Of a stretch of DNA of 8,549 bases, positions 1 to 4,899 are shown in pieces. Position 1 is the first letter of the stretch; each line of letters starts with the position of its first letter. Made by a program: the position numbers and the translations under genes. A model generated the notes under the pieces. It was not told the origin of the DNA. It did not search any database and was given only the letters and a program-made list of their open reading frames with translations. The DNA comes from Candidatus Mancarchaeum sp. (lineage in GTDB: Archaea; Micrarchaeota; Micrarchaeia; Micrarchaeales; Micrarchaeaceae). The DNA lies in contig DAHXOG010000024.1 of NCBI GenBank assembly GCA_027364995.1, positions 1 to 8,549 on the forward strand, in the 5' to 3' direction.

Positions 1-733
1 CTGCTATTGAGGTCATCCTTATTATATTAAGTACGAAAAGGAGAAGTATTCCGCTGAGGAACCACAACACCTTTTTCTTAATGTTTCCGTAATACACATA
101 AGCAATAGGTACCAAAAAGAGTGCCATCGCAACAAAAGCAGCTATATCTGCGCATGTTGATGCTATTGAAATCTGTGATCCCGAAGCCCCGGATATTATT
201 ATGCCGTTCCTCAAAACCGGGATTCCGATTGTTTTGAGCACAGTGAATACGGTATATGCATTGAAGCTGGTCCATGCCCCTGAGAGGTCGAGTATCGGCA
301 TAAGAATAAGCGGCGATGCGAAAATAGAGAATATTATCGCAGGCTTTAGCTTGTTTAAGCCATATGTGCCAAAAAGCATGACCGCGAATGCAGATAGGAT
401 TATTGGAAACATCAATGCGTCTATCCTGTATGTCTCGAAAATGAAGGAGAGAGAAACCTTTGAGTAAGCGTATACCACGAAATAAAATACAGCAAGAATT
501 GCCCCATATGCAATGTTGCGCGGCCTATATTCTATGACGAGCTTCTCCTTTATGGAGAATGCAATAAATACAAGCAGCATCAGCATTGGCACTATTATAT
601 AGCCGGAGGGATCCGAATCCGATATGGCAAAACTCGTTACCGATATTGAATTGAAGACCGCAATCATGAAGACTACTAGGAAGACTGCAGTGGCTAGAAT
701 AAGCCTGTTGTGGTTATTGCCTTTTAGAGCCAA
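1..733 (-). CDS. Exosortase/archaeosortase-family membrane protein, partial (C-terminus off left edge)
   Basis: An open frame runs from 733 to the left edge (244 codons seen). The product is strongly hydrophobic, with several membrane segments. Near the end a Cys (residue 194, in S-T-C-A-D-I) follows a loop after a membrane segment, and 45 residues later comes an Arg (239) in N-I-I-R-M. In the exosortase/archaeosortase family a catalytic Cys is followed about 40 residues later by an Arg in an N-x-x-R motif. These membrane transpeptidases process C-terminally tagged surface proteins. The third catalytic residue (His or Arg) would lie outside the window. The usual C-[ST]-G is C-A-D here, so assignment to a named subtype is not possible. 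The start is uncertain: TTG at 733 gives M-A-L-K-G-N-N; the first in-frame ATG (665-667) falls inside the first membrane helix. See the finding on a possible frameshift near 746-749. Confidence 0.68.
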   Translation of the reverse strand, partial: MALKGNNHNRLILATAVFLVVFMIAVFNSISVTSFAISDSDPSGYIIVPMLMLLVFIAFSIKEKLVIEYRPRNIAYGAILAVFYFVVYAYSKVSLSFIFETYRIDALMFPIILSAFAVMLFGTYGLNKLKPAIIFSIFASPLILMPILDLSGAWTSFNAYTVFTVLKTIGIPVLRNGIIISGASGSQISIASTCADIAAFVAMALFLVPIAYVYYGNIKKKVLWFLSGILLLFVLNIIRMTSIA

Positions 734-808
734 TAAAACACCATTGAAAGTCCTCAGCCGAAATGGGCTTCATCATTGTTCAGCAGTTACTCTTTTCTTC
801 ATAGGACG

Positions 809-818
809 TATATGATTT
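809..818 (-). promoter_or_regulatory. Possible TATA element for the archaeosortase-like gene
   Basis: Read on the minus strand, an A/T-rich AAATCATATA-like element lies about 33-38 nt upstream of the tandem ATG pair (771-776) that opens the overlapping frame. This is the right distance for an archaeal TATA box with a leader of about 10 nt. It supports translation starting at those ATGs rather than at the TTG at 733, but the element is only recognised by eye. Confidence 0.25.
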
Positions 819-830
819 AGCAAACACATA

Positions 831-840
831 CTAAATAATT
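831..840 (+). promoter_or_regulatory. Putative TATA box of archease
   Basis: The sequence CTAAATAATT sits 46-55 nt upstream of the archease ATG. With archaeal spacing this places transcription start near 860 and gives a leader of about 25 nt. No clear Shine-Dalgarno sequence precedes the ATG. Confidence 0.35.
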
Positions 841-885
841 TCGTTTGCATTGATTAGTGCGTTTATTGCTTGATTATGTGGTTTT

Positions 886-1332
886 ATGCTTAAATACAGG
901 TTCGTATCCCATACGGCAGACGTGAGATTCTTTTCGTACGGCAGTACATTGGAGGAATTGCTGGCTAATTCCATGCTTGCCATGTTTGATACGCAGGCGA
1001 ACGTCTCGAGGATAGGCAAGGCGGTTAAAAATGGATTAGTAAAGAGCAAAGAACTGAAAATACACGTGATTGCCACCTCGGAAAGGGATATGATCTGGTA
1101 TGCGCTCCAATCTGCGCTCTCGGAGCTCGATTCGATATATGCATATGGATATGCGGTTAATGATGTGAGGATTACTAAGAGAAGCAAAGGGATAATTGCA
1201 AAGGCTTCGATATCTTATGTTGACCAGAGCCAGGAATATTCCAGGATATACGTGAAAGGAGTTTCAGGATATGAGCTCTCGGTTGCAAAAAGGAATGGTA
1301 AATATGTTGCAAGCGTAGTTGTGGACATATAA
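886..1332 (+). CDS. Archease (RtcB tRNA ligase activator)
   Basis: Archease speeds the guanylylation and turnover of RtcB, the ligase that joins tRNA halves after archaeal intron removal. The 148-residue product has the usual archaeal length. Family marks are the N-terminal Y-x-F-V-S-H-T-A-D-V (metal-binding Asp 12), the following G-S-T-L-E-E-L-L helix start (acidic residues 23-24), and the C-terminal V-V-V-D-I with Asp 147. The segment usually written K-A-V-T-Y-H reads K-G-V-S-G-Y here, a modest divergence. The ATG at 886 is chosen because it begins directly at the conserved Y-R-F strand. The gene diverges from the archaeosortase-like gene and converges on an intron-containing tRNA-Cys 18 bp downstream, which fits a tRNA splicing context. 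RtcB itself is not in the window. Confidence 0.92.
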   Translation: MLKYRFVSHTADVRFFSYGSTLEELLANSMLAMFDTQANVSRIGKAVKNGLVKSKELKIHVIATSERDMIWYALQSALSELDSIYAYGYAVNDVRITKRSKGIIAKASISYVDQSQEYSRIYVKGVSGYELSVAKRNGKYVASVVVDI

Positions 1333-1350
1333 GCATTGTAGGATTTTGTT

Positions 1351-1435
1351 AGCCAGGAACGGGATTTTCGCATTTTGTTTCGAACCCGTCTTCGCCGCTC
1401 TGCAGGCGGCTGCATAGCCTATCTGCCATCCTGGC
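1351..1435 (-). tRNA. tRNA-Cys (GCA) with a 14-nt T-loop intron
   Basis: Read on the minus strand, this 85-nt gene folds as a tRNA. The 7-bp acceptor GCCAGGA/TCCTGGC is perfect. The D-arm has a 3-bp stem and GG in the loop. The anticodon arm is GCCGC-CTGCAGA-GCGGC, giving anticodon GCA with U33. The variable loop is short. The T-stem ACGGG/CCCGT is perfect. The unpaired discriminator is U73, the known identity base of tRNA-Cys, and CCA is not encoded. The T-loop region is 21 nt instead of 7. Removing 14 nt (1365-1378) leaves the standard TTCGAAT loop and a 71-nt tRNA. The gene lies between archease (tail to tail) and the CBS gene (head to head). Confidence 0.93.
1365..1378 (-). other. Putative tRNA intron at T-loop position 59/60, bulge-helix-bulge
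   Basis: On the minus strand the insert is ACAAAATGCGAAAA. The extended T-arm folds as the 5-bp T-stem, a 3-nt bulge AAT on the 3' strand, a 4-bp helix TTCG/CGAA, a 3-nt bulge AAA on the 5' strand, then a tiny CA/TG stem closing an AAA loop. This is the complete canonical bulge-helix-bulge recognised by archaeal splicing endonuclease. The rule of cutting after the second base of each bulge removes exactly these 14 nt and leaves TTCGAAT. Splicing itself is inferred, not shown. Confidence 0.8.
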
Positions 1436-1451
1436 AATAAAAATCACTTAC

Positions 1452-1458
1452 AATTTAT
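1452..1458 (-). promoter_or_regulatory. Putative TATA box of tRNA-Cys
   Basis: On the minus strand the element ATAAATT lies 17-23 nt upstream of the mature tRNA 5' end. It is slightly closer than the typical archaeal TATA-to-start distance, so transcription would start at or a few bases inside the mature end, or another element is used. Confidence 0.3.
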
Positions 1459-1483
1459 GCAGAGTAAGGCCTGTTACCTTATG

Positions 1484-1524
1484 CTTAATATTCTTTCCTA
1501 AGCTAATTAATAATGTTTGTGGTG
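1484..1524 (+). promoter_or_regulatory. Putative TATA element and ribosome binding site of the CBS gene
   Basis: The stretch TTAATATT (about 1485-1492) has TATA-box character and predicts transcription starting near 1512. GGTG at 1521-1524 matches the core of the archaeal anti-Shine-Dalgarno complement and is 5 nt from the ATG at 1530, supporting that start. The element shares the 94-bp gap with the divergent tRNA-Cys promoter. Confidence 0.4.
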
Positions 1525-1529
1525 TTTAA

Positions 1530-2663
1530 ATGGCAACTTTAGAAAGAATACCTAGCAGCGTAGTCTCGCAGGTTCCCGTCTTTGATGCAAATACTGTAAT
1601 GACCAAGGTAATCCCGGCAATACACAAGAACCCTGCAGTGTTGGTAAACAAAGATGGCGTATTTTACGGGATTGTGGATTTTAGGAGCGTGCATAGGGAA
1701 TCAGTAAGCTTGAAGCTTAATAAAAAGGCCCCTGTACTGAAATATGCGGTAAAGGTGCCGAAGATAATGCGCTCAACATCATTGGACGATGCGGTATTCT
1801 ATTTTTACAGGAGCAAAAGAAATGCGCTCCCTTATTTTGACGATGAAAAAGTCATCGGCGTGATAGACAGGTTCACATTGGTGAAGATGCTGCTCTCGAT
1901 GGACACCTTGAAGGGATTGAAATGCAGCGACGTTATGACCACACCGATTTTAGCAGTAGACGCAGATGCAAGCATAGCACAGGCCAGCAGCGCAATGGCG
2001 TCCCATAACGTAAATAGGCTATTGGTAGTGAAGGACGGCAAGATGGAAGGGCTTATAACGAAGCACGATCTCATACGCAATTATACCATAACGGACGAAA
2101 GAGAGCCCGAAATGAAAACGAAGAGGTATTCCCCTTCGAATATACATGTATCAAACATAATGGTAAGCTCTCCAGTTACAGTAGATATAAATGATGATTT
2201 GAAGACTGCAGCCCAGGACTTTGTAAAAAGGTCGATATCATCATTGATAGTTACCAATAAAGGGCTGCCATCAGGAGTAATGACAATCTCGGACATGTTA
2301 TCTGCGTTGGTTATAAAGCGTAAGGAATCGGAAAACAAGATCGTTATATCCGGCATCGACAGGTCAACATATGAATACGAATACGATATAAAGGAGCAGG
2401 CTAACGCCTTTATAGAAAAGGTTAAAAAATTCAGAAAGGTCAATATTGAATACATAGCAATAGGGGTAAAGAAGCTTAAGAACGATAGGTATGTCATAAA
2501 TGCAAGGGTCAAGATAGACAGATACGGAATAATGAGCACAAGCATTACAGATTTTATGCTTGACAGGACATTTGCTAAGACTCTGGATAAGCTCATGGAA
2601 TTGATAAAAAAGAAGAAGGATATATCGCAAATAGACAACCACACAAGAATAGAGAGTGTATAA
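1530..2663 (+). CDS. Four-CBS-domain protein with C-terminal HPF/RaiA-like domain
   Basis: The 377-residue product has four CBS motifs forming two Bateman modules, roughly residues 5-60, 68-125, 131-185 and 205-265. The third and fourth are clearest: D-V-M-T-T-P-I ... N-R-L-L-V-V-K-D-G-K-M-E-G-L-I-T and N-I-M-V-S-S-P-V ... S-S-L-I-V-T-N-K-G ... G-V-M-T-I-S-D. CBS pairs usually bind adenine nucleotides and act as energy sensors. Residues about 270-363 look like another fold: I-V-I-S-G-I-D-R, a helix (K-E-Q-A-N-A-F-I-E-K-V-K-K-F), three strands, then T-L-D-K-L-M-E-L-I-K-K-K-K. This order and pattern match hibernation promoting factor/RaiA. An archaeal CBS-based ribosome hibernation factor (Dri) is known. 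A role in ribosome dormancy is inference. It is followed without a gap by a class III signal-peptide gene. Confidence 0.85.
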   Translation: MATLERIPSSVVSQVPVFDANTVMTKVIPAIHKNPAVLVNKDGVFYGIVDFRSVHRESVSLKLNKKAPVLKYAVKVPKIMRSTSLDDAVFYFYRSKRNALPYFDDEKVIGVIDRFTLVKMLLSMDTLKGLKCSDVMTTPILAVDADASIAQASSAMASHNVNRLLVVKDGKMEGLITKHDLIRNYTITDEREPEMKTKRYSPSNIHVSNIMVSSPVTVDINDDLKTAAQDFVKRSISSLIVTNKGLPSGVMTISDMLSALVIKRKESENKIVISGIDRSTYEYEYDIKEQANAFIEKVKKFRKVNIEYIAIGVKKLKNDRYVINARVKIDRYGIMSTSITDFMLDRTFAKTLDKLMELIKKKKDISQIDNHTRIESV

Positions 2664-3140
2664 ATGGGGAAAAGGCCTAAGAGGAATAAGAAGGGGCAAT
2701 CGAGCCTTGAGCTCTTGATAACGCTATCTTTCGGATTGATAATACTGCTTCCTATCGTTGTTTTGGCCTTTATACAGATTGCGACATCGTCGTCAACATT
2801 GGCAGCCACTGAAGCTCAGGAAGCGGCCAGCAAATTGGCCAGCGTGGCTTCGGTAGTGGGGGCACAAGGATTCCCGGCCAAGCAGCTTACATTACTGCAG
2901 GTGCCTCCTGACGTGGCAGACATATACGTAGGGAGCGAAAATGGCGGGATCGGGCATGAGATTGTATTCGTTGTGCGTACCACAGCGGGAGCCAGCTACG
3001 TAACGGCGTACAGCCCGGTAAATGTGACAGGCTATCTGGGAAGCCTTACTTCGCAAGGCACATATCTGGTAAATATTACGGCATATGACTCGTGCCCTGC
3101 AAATAGGTTCATACCATGCGTAGAGATGCAGCCGTCTTGA
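2664..3140 (+). CDS. Class III signal-peptide (type IV pilin-like) secreted protein
   Basis: The 158-residue product begins with a very basic N-terminus, then K-K-G|Q-S-S-L-E-L-L-I-T-L and a hydrophobic helix to about residue 40. Gln at +1, Ser at +3 and Glu at +5 after Gly 11 fit the Q-x-S-x-E class III signal peptide cut by EppA-type prepilin peptidases. The mature protein should assemble as a pilin or remain a membrane-anchored surface subunit. The C-terminal part is Ser/Thr/Val/Gly-rich beta-type sequence with two N-x-T sequons (Asn 110, Asn 137) and a Cys pair (144, 152) that may form a disulfide. The ATG directly follows the TAA of the CBS gene, so the two are probably co-transcribed. 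AGAGTG just upstream may serve as a weak ribosome binding site. The specific pilus or target is unknown. Confidence 0.8.
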   Translation: MGKRPKRNKKGQSSLELLITLSFGLIILLPIVVLAFIQIATSSSTLAATEAQEAASKLASVASVVGAQGFPAKQLTLLQVPPDVADIYVGSENGGIGHEIVFVVRTTAGASYVTAYSPVNVTGYLGSLTSQGTYLVNITAYDSCPANRFIPCVEMQPS

Positions 3141-3144
3141 TGGC

Positions 3145-3199
3145 TTTCTTTTGCATGTGTAAATAGGCTATACAATTTGCTAATGAATTATAACTTTTT
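3145..3199 (+). terminator. Poly-T tracts downstream of the CBS/pilin-like unit
   Basis: TTTCTTTT begins 4 nt after the stop codon at 3140, and a five-T run follows at 3195-3199. Archaeal intrinsic termination relies largely on such T-rich tracts in the coding strand, so transcription of the two-gene unit probably ends here. Confidence 0.4.
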
Positions 3200-3234
3200 A
3201 GCTGAATAATTATCATATGTAGTAATTTATTAGC
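3179..3234. repeat. Long imperfect inverted repeat / possible RNA hairpin
   Basis: The arms GCTAATGAATTAT (3179-3191) and GTAATTTATTAGC (3222-3234) pair over all 13 positions in RNA when two G-U wobbles are allowed, enclosing a 30-nt loop that carries a T5 tract. The arms are AT-rich, so a chance or weak structure is possible. It lies between the pilin-like gene and the promoter of the 67-residue gene. Confidence 0.4.
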
Positions 3235-3261
3235 AGACACATGACGAATGCACTGAAAAGC

Positions 3262-3295
3262 TTATATAACCATTTAAGAAGGGTATTATTTAGGT
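3262..3295 (+). promoter_or_regulatory. Promoter and ribosome binding site of the 67-residue gene
   Basis: TTATATAA at 3262-3269, preceded by an A/G-rich BRE-like stretch (GAAAAGC), is the best TATA box in the window. It predicts transcription starting near 3290-3293. AGGT at 3292-3295 is 6 nt from the ATG at 3302, so the leader would be very short, barely including the ribosome binding site. Confidence 0.6.
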
Positions 3296-3301
3296 AATTT
3301 T

Positions 3302-3505
3302 ATGACAAAATATAGGGTAACATTCACAATTCAAGGCAACAAAACGGAACATATAGTGGAGTTGGATTTAAATCCATCAGAAATGCAAACACAAGATAAA
3401 ACTTTGTTCAAGAGCATAGCAGATGCTAGAGAAAAAGCAATCCAGAAACTAAATATGATATATGCCAACATAGAAATAAAGTCGATAGAAGAGCTCACTG
3501 AATAA
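3302..3505 (+). CDS. Small hypothetical protein (67 aa)
   Basis: I do not recognise this protein. It starts with two likely beta strands (K-Y-R-V-T-F-T-I-Q-G and H-I-V-E-L-D-L) followed by a long amphipathic helix (about 35-55) and a final short strand (N-I-E-I-K-S-I). It has no Cys, signal peptide or membrane segment, is charged, and should be cytosolic. A strong TATA box and AGGT ribosome binding site with proper spacing argue that it is a real gene. Codon choice is more A/T-rich than in the neighbouring housekeeping genes. The gene stands alone between the pilin-like unit and the IS630 element, in a region that looks accessory. Confidence 0.6.
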   Translation: MTKYRVTFTIQGNKTEHIVELDLNPSEMQTQDKTLFKSIADAREKAIQKLNMIYANIEIKSIEELTE

Positions 3506-3748
3506 GTGTAGGTTCTATTTTAATTCGTACATTGCACTCTTATCAAGACAATTATATTGTAGCATATCAGCATGCAATACGCCTCTTAGAGTGTCATTTC
3601 TACGTTAGACCTACTATAAGAATGTTACATGAACTTATTATTATTTATATTGCAGTAATAGAACATCTTGTGCCATGCAATTCTATTCTACTTTTTTACT
3701 TGCTCGAATATTAAATTTTAGATCTATGTAAAATAAAAATAGGATTCT
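3506..3748. other. AT-rich gene-free stretch left of the insertion sequence
   Basis: No convincing gene is present. A 60-codon frame on the plus strand (3532-3714) starts with TTG, has no ribosome binding site and looks like chance. There is a six-T run at 3692-3697, which could terminate transcription of the 67-residue gene. No reading frame here resembles the missing N-terminal part of the GH15 enzyme found beyond the IS. Confidence 0.5.
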
Positions 3749-3791
3749 GATTGTCAGATGGACTAGTAGACAGTCCGCTAAAAAGCTTTAA
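3749..3791 (+). repeat. IS630 left terminal inverted repeat
   Basis: This imperfect repeat is complementary to 4851-4893. Its conserved core is 3763-3776. Its inner edge overlaps the A/T-rich element that probably serves as the transposase promoter. Confidence 0.65.
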
Positions 3792-3796
3792 ATATA
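3786..3796 (+). promoter_or_regulatory. Putative TATA box of the transposase
   Basis: CTTTAAATATA is centred about 25 nt before the ATG at 3816, so the transcript would start at or close to the start codon (leaderless). No Shine-Dalgarno sequence is present, which agrees. Confidence 0.5.
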
Positions 3797-3815
3797 TGTA
3801 GGTTGTATTCCTACT

Positions 3816-4850
3816 ATGCCACGACCACCTGTCTCGATAGTCTTATCCAAAGAGGAACGTAGCCTGTTAGAAGAGAATATACAACCCAAAACGCAGTATC
3901 GGTATGTTCAGAGAGCAAATGTAATTCTGTTGGCTGCGAAAGGCATGTCAAATGACAAGATAGCTCGGAAGGTCGGTTTATCGTTTGTTTCTGTAAGTCA
4001 TTGGCGTAATAGATATGCAAAAAATGGGATTGTAGGCCTGAAAGATATCGAAGGTAGAGGGAGGAAACGAAGATTGACGCACGACCAAATTCTGAAAATT
4101 GCAGAGACTGCATGTAAAAAACCTAAGAGTAGATCACATTGGAGTGTTAGAAGGTTAGCAAAAGAGTTGGGTTTCGTCAAGAAAAGTAGATTGCAAGAGA
4201 TTATGAAAGGGTTCGACTTGAAACCGCACCAAAGTCAAATGTGGTGCTTCAGTACTGATCCTGAATACGAAAAGAAGAAGGCAGATGTCGTCGGATTATA
4301 TCTGAATCCCCCTAAAAATGCATTTGTGGTCTGCATAGATGAGAAGCCTGCAATACAAGCGTTATCAAAAAGAATAGAACCGATGAGTATCGGAAAACCT
4401 GAACGTGCATCGCACGAATACAAACGAAACGGAACTGTTGATTTGTTTGCCGCATTTAGAGTCAATGATGGAAAAGCGATGGGTATGATGACCCCTCGAC
4501 ATACGGGGGCCGAATTTCTCCTGTTTTTGAAAAGGGTTTATAGAAGATGGGGACAGAATGAGAAAACATTACACATTATAGTCGACAATTTTGGTACACA
4601 TGATGTAAAAGCAGTCAGAGAATGGCTTTCCGAACATAGGAAGGTGCATTTCCACTTTACTCCAACACACGCATCATGGCTCAATCAGGTAGAATTATGG
4701 TTTGGTATTGTTCAAAGACAATTACTTCATAGGGGTAGTTTCGATAGCAAAGAAGATCTGTCGGGTAAGATACTGGATTTTATCGAGGAGTATAATAAAA
4801 CTTCGACGGCATTCCTTTGGACTTACGACGGCAACCCACTTAAGAGATAA
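3816..4850 (+). CDS. IS630-family DDE transposase
   Basis: The 344-residue protein carries out cut-and-paste transposition of the surrounding element. An N-terminal winged-helix/HTH region (about 43-75, K-G-M-S-N-D-K-I-A-R-K-V-G-L-S) binds the ends. The RNase H-like catalytic domain shows all three acidic residues: Asp 175 in V-C-I-D-E-K-P, Asp 257 in I-I-V-D-N-F-G-T-H, and Glu 293 in S-W-L-N-Q-V-E-L-W-F-G, with a DD(35)E spacing. H-E-Y-K-R-N-G-T-V-D-L-F-A-A and the terminal W-T-Y-D-G-N-P-L-K are further IS630 hallmarks. It is full length with no frameshift, so it may be active. Codon use (CGA/CGT, AGA) differs from the ATA/AGG-rich neighbours, which fits horizontal arrival. The stop codon abuts the right terminal repeat. 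Confidence 0.95.
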   Translation: MPRPPVSIVLSKEERSLLEENIQPKTQYRYVQRANVILLAAKGMSNDKIARKVGLSFVSVSHWRNRYAKNGIVGLKDIEGRGRKRRLTHDQILKIAETACKKPKSRSHWSVRRLAKELGFVKKSRLQEIMKGFDLKPHQSQMWCFSTDPEYEKKKADVVGLYLNPPKNAFVVCIDEKPAIQALSKRIEPMSIGKPERASHEYKRNGTVDLFAAFRVNDGKAMGMMTPRHTGAEFLLFLKRVYRRWGQNEKTLHIIVDNFGTHDVKAVREWLSEHRKVHFHFTPTHASWLNQVELWFGIVQRQLLHRGSFDSKEDLSGKILDFIEEYNKTSTAFLWTYDGNPLKR

Positions 4851-4893
4851 TTAAAGGTATTTGGTGGACTATCTACTAGACCTGCTGTCCAAA
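4851..4893 (-). repeat. IS630 right terminal inverted repeat
   Basis: This is the complement of the left repeat, with core 4866-4879. It starts directly after the transposase stop and ends next to a TA dinucleotide, 6 nt before the ATG of the GH15 fragment. It also supplies in-frame TTG (4861) and GTG (4864) codons to that reading frame. Confidence 0.65.
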
Positions 4894-4899
4894 TACATA

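Larger units (their letters stand above)
3749..4893 (+). mobile_element. IS630-family insertion sequence
   Basis: An intact IS630-type transposase is flanked by imperfect terminal inverted repeats of about 43 bp (3749-3791 and 4851-4893). The best block is CTAGTAGACAGTCC (3763-3776) against the complement of 4866-4879 (13 of 14 identical). The inner parts match in 11 of 15 positions and the outermost 14 in about half. IS630 elements insert at TA. A TA follows the right end (4894-4895), but the nearest TA on the left (3740-3741) would put the left end at 3742, so the outer boundaries are uncertain by several bases. The size of about 1.15 kb is typical for the family. Confidence 0.8.

Noticed and set aside
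201..467. An 88-codon plus-strand frame.
   Set aside because: It is antisense to the archaeosortase-like gene, which has a longer frame and recognisable motifs on the minus strand.
831..1187. A 118-codon minus-strand frame.
   Set aside because: It is the shadow of archease, a well-conserved family on the plus strand.
2081..2809. A 242-codon open frame on the minus strand, rich in hydrophobic residues.
   Set aside because: It lies wholly antisense to the CBS gene and the start of the pilin-like gene, whose domains are clear. The hydrophobic look comes from reading Lys/Asp/Ile codons backwards.
3508..3518. GTAGGTTCTAT resembles GTAGGTTGTAT just before the transposase start, hinting at a second IS end.
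   Set aside because: The match covers only 11 bases and does not extend into the terminal repeat sequence on either side.
3531..3581. Nested short inverted repeats (ATTGCA/TGCAAT enclosing ACAAT/ATTGT) that could be a small RNA.
   Set aside because: The arms are only 5-6 bp in very AT-rich DNA and have no promoter or terminator that ties them together.
3532..3714. A 60-codon plus-strand frame between the orphan gene and the IS.
   Set aside because: It has a TTG start, no ribosome binding site, AT-driven composition and no family features; it also shows no similarity to the missing GH15 part.
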